Source: Afifella pfennigii DSM 17143 (GTDB lineage: Bacteria > Pseudomonadota > Alphaproteobacteria > Rhizobiales > Afifellaceae). From it: a DNA stretch of 64,000 nt. The position numbers were made by a program, and so were the translations under genes. The notes under the pieces are model-generated. The model did not search any database, was not told the DNA's origin, and saw only the letters and a list, made by a program, of their open reading frames with translations. Where the stretch lies: assembly GCF_000688515.1 (NCBI RefSeq), contig NZ_JHZK01000014.1, positions 1 through 64,000 on the forward strand, given 5' to 3'. Numbering within the stretch: the stretch's first letter is position 1; each line of letters starts with the position of its first letter. Below are positions 17,208-24,441 of the stretch, one piece after another.

Positions 17208-18952
17208 TGCCGGCGCTCCAGGGTGGAGGTGTCGCCTTCCGGCAGACCCAGCTCGCGCGCCTTCAAGAGCCGGCGCATGATCTTGCCGGAGCGGGTCTTC
17301 GGCAGATGGTCGCGAAACTCAATGTCGCGCGGCGCCACGGCCGGCCCCAACCGCCTGCGCGCATGGGCGAGCAGCTCCTTCTTCAGCGCCTCGTTCGGCT
17401 CCACCCCATGGTGCAGCTCCACAAACGCCTTGACGATCTCCAGCGCCACCGGGTCGGGAATGCCGATGACGCCGGCTTCGGCGACGGAAGGATGCTCCAA
17501 AAGCACGCTCTCCACCTCGAAGGGCCCGATGAGATGGCCGGCCGACTTGATGACATCGTCGGCGCGGCCGACGAACCAGAAATAGCCGTCGGCGTCGCGC
17601 TTGACGAGATCGCCGGAAAGATACCAGCCGCCGGCAAAGCACTTCGCGTAGCGCTCCTCCTCGTTGAGATAGCCGCGAAACATCGAGGGCCAGCCGGGGC
17701 GCAGCGCCAGTTCGCCCTCCTCATCAGGTGCCTCGACGAGGGTGACCTCGTCCCCCTCGCCGCGATGCACGACGCCCGCCTCGATGCCGGGCACGGGCTT
17801 GCCCATGGAGCCCGGGCGGATCGGCATCGACAGGTAGTTGGAGACCATGATGCCGCCGGTCTCCGTTTGCCACCAATTGTCGTGGATCGGCCGGCCGAGA
17901 ACGTTCTCGCCCCAAATGACGGCCTGCGGATTGAGCGGCTCGCCGACGCTGGCAATGAGGCGCAGGCGGCTCAGATCAAACTTCCCCGGCAGGTCGGGGC
18001 CGGCCTTCATCAGCATGCGGATGGCCGTCGGGGCGGTGTACCAAACGGTCACCTTCTCGCGCTCCAGGTTCTCGTACCAGCGCTCGGCGTCGAACTCCTC
18101 CTCGTCGGAGATGAGCGTGCAGCCGATGAGAAGAGGCGCGATGATGCCGTAGGAGGTGCCGGTGACCCAGCCGGGATCGGCGGTGCACCAGTAGATGTCG
18201 TCGGGGCGCAGATCGAGGGCGAATTCGGCCGTTGCCCGATGCGCGGCGGCGGCGCCGTGGACATGCATCGCCCCCTTCGGCCGCCCGGTCGTGCCGCTGG
18301 TGAAATGCAGCGTCGACAGGTCCTCCGCCTTCGTCTGGGCCACCTCAAAGCCGTCCGGCGCCTCCGCCAGAAGGGTGTCGAAATCGACGCCGCCCTCGCC
18401 CCCGCCGACAAGGATGACGGTCTTCAGGAAGGGAAGCTCGGAAAGGACCGGCGCCACCTTGCGCTTGAAGAAGCGCGCCGTGGTGACCAGCACCCTGGGC
18501 TCGGCGATCAGCATGCGCGCCTTGATCGGCTCCGGCCCGAAGGCGGAGAAGAGCGGGCTCAGGACCGCGCCGCGCTTCCAGGTGCCGAGGGCGCTGACAT
18601 AAAGCGCCGGCACGCGGCCGAGAAGCGTGAAGACACGCTCTCCCGGCTGAACGCCGAGGCCGGCCAGCGCGGCGGCGAAGCGGGCGCTGGCCCTCGCCAG
18701 CTCGGCATAGGTTATGTCGCGCGTCTGCTTGCCCTTGGCGATCCAGCGAATGGCGGTGTGGCCACCCCTGCCGTCGGCGACATGCCGGTCGGACGCCTCG
18801 TAGCCGATATTGAGGCCCTTACCGCCCGGCAGGCCGGCCAGCGCCTTTTCCGCCTCGGCCCAGGTGAAACGGGCTCGCGCCTGCTCATAGTCGCCGAGAT
18901 TGGACCTCGCCGCACCCTTCCTGACCGGCGCTCGTGGGCTTTGCTCGGTCAT
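17204..18952 (-). CDS. AMP-forming acetyl/acyl-CoA synthetase
   Basis: A 582-residue adenylate-forming enzyme of the acetyl-CoA synthetase class. [18 protein letters not shown] (from 217) is the ATP-loop motif, followed by [17 protein letters not shown] and [33 protein letters not shown] carries Lys557, the catalytic lysine that acetylation or acylation silences in this family. The ATG at 18952 was chosen over a start 32 codons upstream because of a strong GGAGGAGG site. It leads the synthetase-E1-E2-ACP operon. An FNR/FixK-like box sits about 50 bases upstream. The acyl specificity is not certain. Confidence 0.9.
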   Translation of the reverse strand: MTEQSPRAPVRKGAARSNLGDYEQARARFTWAEAEKALAGLPGGKGLNIGYEASDRHVADGRGGHTAIRWIAKGKQTRDITYAELARASARFAAALAGLGVQPGERVFTLLGRVPALYVSALGTWKRGAVLSPLFSAFGPEPIKARMLIAEPRVLVTTARFFKRKVAPVLSELPFLKTVILVGGGEGGVDFDTLLAEAPDGFEVAQTKAEDLSTLHFTSGTTGRPKGAMHVHGAAAAHRATAEFALDLRPDDIYWCTADPGWVTGTSYGIIAPLLIGCTLISDEEEFDAERWYENLEREKVTVWYTAPTAIRMLMKAGPDLPGKFDLSRLRLIASVGEPLNPQAVIWGENVLGRPIHDNWWQTETGGIMVSNYLSMPIRPGSMGKPVPGIEAGVVHRGEGDEVTLVEAPDEEGELALRPGWPSMFRGYLNEEERYAKCFAGGWYLSGDLVKRDADGYFWFVGRADDVIKSAGHLIGPFEVESVLLEHPSVAEAGVIGIPDPVALEIVKAFVELHHGVEPNEALKKELLAHARRRLGPAVAPRDIEFRDHLPKTRSGKIMRRLLKARELGLPEGDTSTLERRQ

Positions 18953-19001
18953 CTGCGCCTCCTCCAGGTTCGCAGCTTGGCTGGTGGCGAAGACCTCCGC
19001 C

Positions 19002-19015
19002 TTGACCGGCGTCAA
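19002..19015 (-). promoter_or_regulatory. FNR/FixK-like box upstream of the acyl-CoA synthetase operon
   Basis: TTGACCGGCGTCAA has perfect TTGAC/GTCAA arms around four bases. This is the layout of FNR/FixK sites (TTGAT-N4-ATCAA and variants). Its centre is about 56 bases before the ATG at 18952, a plausible place for an activator. One such match can occur by chance in GC-rich DNA, so the call rests on position and on the gene content. Confidence 0.45.
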
Positions 19016-19221
19016 GATGGTCGCCGGCGCAAAAAAGCGTCTCACCACGCCAGGATCACCTCACCCATCTATCCACGGCCTGCTTGGCGTTGAGACAATA
19101 AAGGCCGATGGCGCCCAGGGCTTGGGCAGATGCGACAGCGCGCGACCGACAAGGCCGAACAGTTGTAGCGCACGAATCCCCTGATGACGCCAACGCTCTT
19201 GCCCAAAGACCCTCAACTCAC

Positions 19222-19251
19222 TTGACAATACACTTTTTGTGATCACAAGAT
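19222..19251 (+). promoter_or_regulatory. Promoter and overlapping palindromic operator of the TTT operon
   Basis: TTGACA at 19222-19227 is a perfect -35, and CAAGAT at 19246-19251, 18 bases on, is a weak -10. A perfect 12-bp palindrome, TTGTGATCACAA (19237-19248), fills the spacer and overlaps the -10. The form resembles GntR-family operators (T.GT...AC.A). A repressor bound here would block the polymerase. No regulator gene is adjacent, so its regulator is probably coded elsewhere; the GntR at 36908 is one candidate. Confidence 0.5.
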
Positions 19252-19341
19252 GATATCACTAAATGCGATCTCAACAATCGCGGACACTCTCCGCGACAGC
19301 ATCAAAAACAGAGTTGAGACGAAGCATGGGAGGAACAGCCG

Positions 19342-20373
19342 ATGAATGCTCAGCGAAGCATAAGGCATACGCTTGCCGCTCTTGCGATTGCAGGCACGAC
19401 GTCTGGGATTTTCGCTATCCCCTCTCCAGCCGCGGCGCAGGCGAGCGATTTCCCAAGCCGAACCGTCGAGATCATCGTGGGGCGCAGTCCCGGCGGCGGG
19501 CTCGACCTGCATGCGCGCGGGCTCGCCCCCTATCTGGAAAAGCACCTGCCCGGGGACAGCTCCGTCGTCGTCGTCAACCGGCCGGGCGCCGGCGGCGGGA
19601 TCGCGCTGATGTCGGTCTGGGACGCCGATCCGAACGGCTACAACCTCGTCAAGACCATCACCTCTTCCGACCTCATCAATCAGATCACCACACAATCGCT
19701 CACCTACAAGCTGTCGGAGTTCGACTTCATCGGCAGCCTCTACTACGCCGATACCGGGCTGATGGTCCGCTCCGACCTCGGATGGGAGACGATCGACGAC
19801 ATCCGCGCAGCCGCCGCGGAAAAACCCATCGTCTTCGGCACGACGGGGCATGGCAGCACGGCGCATATCGAAGGCATCTTCGTCTATGAGCGCCATCTCG
19901 GCATCCCTGTGCGCTTCGTGCACTATGCCGGCACTTCGGAGGTGATGCTCGCCATGGCCCGCGGCGAGGTGCAGGCCACCGCCTTCGGCGCCAGCACCGC
20001 GGCCCGCTTCGCCGAAGAAGACGAGAACCTGAAGATGCTGTTCGTCTGGTCGAAGGAACCGATCGAGTACTTCGAGGACCTGCCGACGGCGCTGGATGTC
20101 GGCATCACGGAGGAGGAATTCGACACCGCGCCGCCCGTGCTCGGCCAGTGGCGCGCCCTGATGACGACGCCAGGCACGCCGGAGCCGGTCCTCGCCATCC
20201 TGCGGGAGGCTTTCCTAGAGGCGACGAGCGACCCGGAATACGAAGCGTGGCGCGTCAACGCCAAGATCCCGAAGAACGTGATCCCCGGCGAGGAATTCGG
20301 CGAGAAGGTCGCCGAGATCGAGGCCGGCTACCTCGCCATCGCCGACGAGCTCAAGGAGTTGGTCGGCCGCTAG
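19342..20373 (+). CDS. tctC: TTT transporter substrate-binding protein (TctC family)
   Basis: A 343-residue periplasmic receptor with a Sec signal peptide to about residue 34 (LAALAIAGTTSGIFAIPSP). SDFPSRTVEIIVGRSPGGG is the standard start of the Bug/TctC fold, and VVNRPGAGGGIALMSVWDAD follows. It captures a carboxylate for the TctAB secondary transporter. GGGAGGAA precedes the ATG. A 12-bp hairpin follows the gene, before tctB. The downstream ComDE-like pair suggests that the ligand is a 2-oxo or sulfo-carboxylate (inference). Confidence 0.9.
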   Translation: MNAQRSIRHTLAALAIAGTTSGIFAIPSPAAAQASDFPSRTVEIIVGRSPGGGLDLHARGLAPYLEKHLPGDSSVVVVNRPGAGGGIALMSVWDADPNGYNLVKTITSSDLINQITTQSLTYKLSEFDFIGSLYYADTGLMVRSDLGWETIDDIRAAAAEKPIVFGTTGHGSTAHIEGIFVYERHLGIPVRFVHYAGTSEVMLAMARGEVQATAFGASTAARFAEEDENLKMLFVWSKEPIEYFEDLPTALDVGITEEEFDTAPPVLGQWRALMTTPGTPEPVLAILREAFLEATSDPEYEAWRVNAKIPKNVIPGEEFGEKVAEIEAGYLAIADELKELVGR

Positions 20374-20404
20374 GGCGAGCCACCGCCAGCCTCAAGCGGC
20401 AAGC

Positions 20405-20435
20405 CGGGAAATGGCAGCTCAGGTGCCATTTCCCG
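20405..20435 (+). terminator. Intercistronic hairpin between tctC and tctB
   Basis: CGGGAAATGGCA (20405-20416) pairs perfectly with 20424-20435 around a 7-base loop. No T-run follows, so it is more likely a stabiliser or partial attenuator, protecting the tctC message and lowering expression of the membrane genes, than a full terminator. Confidence 0.6.
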
Positions 20436-20469
20436 CCCCGCCCCTGCCACAAGCGGAGATGATGGAACG

Positions 20470-20988
20470 ATGCGTATAGGCTCTTCCACGCTCGCGGAGA
20501 TCGCCATTCTCGCCCTCATCGGCATCTCGCTCGTGGTCCTTTTTGCCGATGTCGGCTCCTATTCTCCCGATACCCGCCTGGTGCCGACGATCTTCCTCTA
20601 CATCACTGCCGGCCTGTTGCTGACGCGGATCGGCCTTCTGGCCAGGCACTGGCGCGATCCGGCCCATCCTGGCCGGCTCGGCCGGCACGACACCACCCCC
20701 GGGGCGGCGCCGGAATCGTTGGAGGGCGATTTCGACGCCAAGGAGGTTCCGCGACGCGCGCTCTACGTCGTCTCCTCCCTCGTCGTTTATGCCATCCTTA
20801 TCTATCTGATCGGCCTTTATCTCGCGGTTCCGGTCTTCGTCGTGGGCTTTTCCAGGGCATTCGGCGGGCTTGCCTGGCGCAACGCCCTCCTGCTCGGCCT
20901 CAGCGTCGCCGCCCTTTCCTATCTTTTCTTCGTCGAACTGCTCGGTTTGCCGGCACCTGCCGGCGTCCTGCTTCACGCGCTGGTCTGA
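20470..20988 (+). CDS. tctB: TTT transporter small membrane subunit (TctB family)
   Basis: A 172-residue inner-membrane protein with about four helices, at roughly residues 9-27, 38-55, 95-120 and 135-168, separated by a hydrophilic loop around residues 60-95. The position between tctC and tctA and the FVGFSRAFGGLAWRNALLLG segment identify it despite weak sequence conservation in this family. It partners the large subunit. Confidence 0.85.
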   Translation: MRIGSSTLAEIAILALIGISLVVLFADVGSYSPDTRLVPTIFLYITAGLLLTRIGLLARHWRDPAHPGRLGRHDTTPGAAPESLEGDFDAKEVPRRALYVVSSLVVYAILIYLIGLYLAVPVFVVGFSRAFGGLAWRNALLLGLSVAALSYLFFVELLGLPAPAGVLLHALV

Positions 20989-21027
20989 GTTGATGGCGGC
21001 GGCAACCGCGAACGGGAAGGACGAAGG

Positions 21028-22548
21028 ATGCTGGAAAGCCTGCTGACGGCGATTGCCGTCGTCTTCTCCTGGCCGAACCTTGCCTTCCTCTTCCTCGGGA
21101 CACTTTTCGGCTTCATCGTCGGCGTGTTGCCGGGCCTTGGCGGCGCTGTCGCCCTTGCGCTTCTCATCCCGATCAGCTTCGGCTTCGAGGTCTATCCGGC
21201 AATCATCCTGCTCATCTCGGCCATGGGCGGCGTGGAGTTCGGCGGGGCGATCTCGGCGATCCTGTTCAACGCGCCGGGCGGGCCGACGAACCTTGCCACG
21301 AGCATCGACGGCTATCCGGCCGCCAAGGCCGGGCGGGCGGGCGAGGCGATCGGCGCGGCGGCGGTCGCCTGCGTCTTCGGCGCCCTCTTCGGCGTCGGCG
21401 TCGTCATCCTGCTCATGCCCGTCCTGCGCAATCTGGTGCTCGCCTTCGGGCCACCGGAACTCTTCTGGCTCGCCATCTTCGGTTTGACGCTGATCGCCGT
21501 CGTCAGCGGTCGCTCCATGACCGCCGGTCTCCTCGCCGCCTCCTTCGGCGTGCTTCTCAGCTTCATCGGCCTCAACCCGATCACAGGCGGGTATCGCTTC
21601 ACCTTCGGCAGCACCTATCTCTGGGACGGGCTGCCGCTGGTGGCCGTAGTCCTCGGCCTCTTCGCCGTCGCCGAGCTCATGAACGTGACCATCCACCGGC
21701 GCACCATAGCCGAGGGTGCCGCCGCGACGGAGATGAAGGGCGGCGTTCTGCGCGGCATGGCCTTCTGCCTGCGTCGGTGGTTCCTGTGCTTGCGATCCTC
21801 CGTCATCGGCGTCCTCATCGGGGCCATACCGGGCGTCGGCGGCAGCGTCTCCGTCTTCGTCGCCTATGCCCACGCGAAAAACACATCCAAGCACCCGGAA
21901 ACATTCGGCACCGGCAATCTGGAGGGCGTCGTCGCGCCGGAATCCAACAACGACGCCAAGGATGGCGGCAGCCTCATCCCGCTCTTCGGCCTCGGCATTC
22001 CCGGCAGCGTCTCAACCGCCGTCCTGCTCGGTGGGCTGACGATACACGGTCTCAACGTCGGGCCGGGATTTCTGCGCGACCATCTCGACATCGCCTATCT
22101 CATCGTCATCGCGCTGGCCTGCTCCAACGTGATTACGGCCGCGATCGGACTGTCGATCGCAAGAGGCCTGGCGCGGCTCACCCGGGTGCCGATCGGGGCG
22201 CTGGCGCCGGTCCTGATCACCTTGTGCATGATCGGCGCCTATTCCCTGCGCTTCAACATCTACGACGTGCTCTTGACCGTCGGTTTCGGCTTCGTCGGCC
22301 TGTTGATGATCAAGGCGGACTTTCCGCGCCTGCCGCTGATTCTCGCCCTCATCCTCGCTCCCATGGCGGAACGCAACCTGCATATCGCCATGCAGATCTC
22401 CGAATGGGACGCCTCCATCCTGTTCCTGCGGCCGATCTCGGCGTTGCTCGTCTTCCTGACGCTGTGGTCGGTCCTGTTCGCCCCGACAATGAAATACGTC
22501 CGACGGCGCAGCATGCGCGCCAACCAGATCGGCAAGACGGCGGCATGA
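21028..22548 (+). CDS. tctA: TTT transporter large permease (TctA family)
   Basis: A 506-residue permease with about 12 helices. GTLFGFIVGVLPGLGGAVAL near residue 27 and IGVLIGAIPGVGGSVSVFVA near 255 are the two inverted-repeat signatures of the family. GLGIPGSVSTAVLLGGLTIH near 318 is also typical. It carries out cation-driven uptake of the ligand delivered by TctC. AAGGA lies before the start. The decarboxylase genes follow within 35 bases, suggesting a single operon for uptake and first breakdown. Confidence 0.92.
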   Translation: MLESLLTAIAVVFSWPNLAFLFLGTLFGFIVGVLPGLGGAVALALLIPISFGFEVYPAIILLISAMGGVEFGGAISAILFNAPGGPTNLATSIDGYPAAKAGRAGEAIGAAAVACVFGALFGVGVVILLMPVLRNLVLAFGPPELFWLAIFGLTLIAVVSGRSMTAGLLAASFGVLLSFIGLNPITGGYRFTFGSTYLWDGLPLVAVVLGLFAVAELMNVTIHRRTIAEGAAATEMKGGVLRGMAFCLRRWFLCLRSSVIGVLIGAIPGVGGSVSVFVAYAHAKNTSKHPETFGTGNLEGVVAPESNNDAKDGGSLIPLFGLGIPGSVSTAVLLGGLTIHGLNVGPGFLRDHLDIAYLIVIALACSNVITAAIGLSIARGLARLTRVPIGALAPVLITLCMIGAYSLRFNIYDVLLTVGFGFVGLLMIKADFPRLPLILALILAPMAERNLHIAMQISEWDASILFLRPISALLVFLTLWSVLFAPTMKYVRRRSMRANQIGKTAA

Positions 22549-22582
22549 CAAAGCTTTCGCCCTTTCTCGGAGGACCCCCCGT

Positions 22583-23113
22583 ATGGACCCACACGCCGAA
22601 AACCAAAGCGCCGAGCCCGCCGATGACATTCTCGCCGCCCTGCGGCGCTGCGGTGTAAGCCTTGCCGCCAGCCTCCCGGACGACTGGGTGACGCCGCTCC
22701 TTCGACGCCTCGACCGCGAGCCCGGCATCCGGCACGTGCCGGTCGCGCGCGAAGCGGAGGCCGTGGCTGTGGCCAGCGGCGCCTTCTTCACCGGCGCGCG
22801 CCCCCTCGCCATCATGGGCGCGACGGGCCTGTTCACCTGTCTCGGCGAGCTCGCGACACTCAACTTGCGGCACCAGATCCCGCTCCTCATCCTGGCGAGC
22901 GAACGCGGCAGCCGCGACGATCACCGGATCTACCAGGAAGTCCAGGGGCGCCGGTTGAAGGAGGTCCTGGCAAGCCTCGACTTCCCGCATTTCCGCATCG
23001 CCACGGCGGCCGATGTCGCCGAGCTGCCGGACGCCTATACGTGGTGCCGCATCCAGAAGCGTCCGGTCGTCGGCTTCCTGACGCGCAAGCTCCTGAAGGG
23101 GGCCACGACATGA
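22583..23113 (+). CDS. ComD-like TPP-dependent decarboxylase, alpha subunit
   Basis: A 176-residue protein equal to the N-terminal (PYR) domain of TPP decarboxylases. VPVAREAEAVAVASGAFFTG near residue 53 carries the glutamate that activates the TPP ring. GATGLFTCLGELATLNLRHQ is typical of the sulfopyruvate/phosphonopyruvate decarboxylase alpha chain. It overlaps its partner by 4 bases (ATGA). Separate alpha and beta chains of this size match ComDE, which makes sulfoacetaldehyde from sulfopyruvate. Phosphonopyruvate decarboxylase is the main alternative. It sits directly after tctA, so the transported compound may be its substrate or precursor. Confidence 0.75.
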   Translation: MDPHAENQSAEPADDILAALRRCGVSLAASLPDDWVTPLLRRLDREPGIRHVPVAREAEAVAVASGAFFTGARPLAIMGATGLFTCLGELATLNLRHQIPLLILASERGSRDDHRIYQEVQGRRLKEVLASLDFPHFRIATAADVAELPDAYTWCRIQKRPVVGFLTRKLLKGATT

Positions 23114-23709
23114 AGCTTCGGGACTGCTTCGCGGAGCTCTATCCGCACAGCCACGAGGTTGTCGTCGTCTGCGCGCTCGGCATGGCCGCCAATGAATGGT
23201 GGGAGGTCACGCAATGCGAGAACACCTTCTACATGCACGGCGCGATGGGCTTTGCCTCCTCCTTCGCGCTCGGCATCGCTCTGACCATGCCGGACCGGGA
23301 AGTGTGGATCTTCGACGGAGACGGCTCGCTGTGCATGAATCTCGGCACGCTGCTGACAGCCTCCGCGCAAGCGCCCGGCAACCTGAAGCATTTCCTCGTC
23401 GACAACCGCTGCTACCAGACGGTGGGTGCCGTGCCGATGGTCGACCGGGAGAAAAGCGACTACGGCCGCATCGCCGAGGGGGCCGGCATTCGCCGCGTCT
23501 TCGAGGTGGAGACGATCAGCGCGCTGGCGGCGGCGCTGCCGGAGATCCGGCAGGACGGGCATACCTTCGTCGCTCTGCGGGTGGAGGAGGAGAGCGGGCC
23601 GATCCTTGCCCCTCCCCAACCCTATGAGGGCCCGGAGATGAAGTACCGTTTCGCCCGTGCCATGGAGCGGCGCTTCGGAGTGACCGTCTTCAACGCCGAG
23701 GGCTATTGA
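23110..23709 (+). CDS. ComE-like TPP-dependent decarboxylase, beta subunit
   Basis: A 199-residue protein equal to the C-terminal (PP) domain of TPP decarboxylases. The cofactor motif is GDGS at 70-73 with Asn99 closing it (VWIFDGDGSLCMNLGT, then HFLVDNR). FYMHGAMGFASSFALGIALT matches the sulfopyruvate/phosphonopyruvate decarboxylase beta chain. The ATG at 23110 overlaps the alpha stop. It ends the TTT operon and is convergent with the phosphoribosyltransferase gene. No Xsc or phosphonate hydrolase is adjacent, so the next step is encoded elsewhere. Confidence 0.75.
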   Translation: MKLRDCFAELYPHSHEVVVVCALGMAANEWWEVTQCENTFYMHGAMGFASSFALGIALTMPDREVWIFDGDGSLCMNLGTLLTASAQAPGNLKHFLVDNRCYQTVGAVPMVDREKSDYGRIAEGAGIRRVFEVETISALAAALPEIRQDGHTFVALRVEEESGPILAPPQPYEGPEMKYRFARAMERRFGVTVFNAEGY

Positions 23710-23767
23710 TCGCAAGGCGGCTGCCCTCACGGGGCGGCGAGCCTAGCCAGGGCCGCCATTGCTTGCT

Positions 23768-24430
23768 TCACTCGGCCTCTTCGGCCGCCTCCAGCGGGAA
23801 GCGCGCCAGCGTCTCCTTCACCTCCTCGTCGGAGACCTGATCGAAATCGAGGTAATAAGCGCCGATGGCGTAGAAGGGCTCATGCCGTTCCAGGCAGACG
23901 ATGGTATCCGCCTCGTCCCGCAGCTCCGTGAGGCTGGAGGATGGGGCGACCGGCACGGCAAGCACGAGCTCCCGCGGCTCCTGACGGCGCACCGCCCGCA
24001 GAGCGGCTCGCGTCGTCGCCCCGGTGGCGATGCCGTCGTCCACGACGATCGCCACCCTGCCCTTCAATCCCGGATGCGGGCGCTCGCCGAGATAGGCGGC
24101 GCGGCGGCGGCGGATCTCCTCCAGCTCGCGATCGCGCACGGCGTCGAAGACCTCTTCGGTGACGCCCGCCAGGCGGATGATGTCCTCGTTGCGCACCACG
24201 AGCGGCTCCGGCCCATCGACCAGAGCGCCCATGGCAAGCTCCGGCTGGAAAGGCACGCCGATCTTGCGCACCAGGACCAGGTCGAGAGGGGCGCGGAGCG
24301 CCTGCGCAATGCCGGCCGCCACGACGACGCCGCCGCGCGGCAGGGCGAGCACCACCGGCCGCCGCTCGGCATAGTCGGCAAGCGCCTCGGCGAGGCGCTC
24401 TCCCGCCTCCTCGCGGTCGTGAAAGCTCAT
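23768..24430 (-). CDS. Phosphoribosyltransferase-fold protein
   Basis: A 220-residue type I phosphoribosyltransferase. IVVDDGIATGATTRAALRAV (about 132-151) is the PRPP-binding loop. ALPRGGVVVAAGIAQAL and DLVLVRKIGVPFQPELAMGA match the group of stand-alone stress-linked phosphoribosyltransferases whose substrate is not known. The ATG at 24430 is preceded by GGAGAAAGG; an upstream extension was rejected. It is the last gene of a minus-strand operon with PEP synthase and PRPP synthetase, so PRPP is made and used by the same transcript. Confidence 0.85.
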   Translation of the reverse strand: MSFHDREEAGERLAEALADYAERRPVVLALPRGGVVVAAGIAQALRAPLDLVLVRKIGVPFQPELAMGALVDGPEPLVVRNEDIIRLAGVTEEVFDAVRDRELEEIRRRRAAYLGERPHPGLKGRVAIVVDDGIATGATTRAALRAVRRQEPRELVLAVPVAPSSSLTELRDEADTIVCLERHEPFYAIGAYYLDFDQVSDEEVKETLARFPLEAAEEAE

Positions 24431-24441
24431 GCCTTTCTCCT

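Larger units (their letters stand above)
18953..19341. promoter_or_regulatory. Divergent regulatory region, synthetase operon and TTT operon
   Basis: A 389-base stretch without a recognisable gene. It contains the promoter region of the acyl-CoA synthetase operon (leftward), with an FNR/FixK-like box, and that of the TTT transporter operon (rightward), with a palindromic operator. The middle part, about 19030-19200, shows no further structure that I can identify. Confidence 0.6.
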
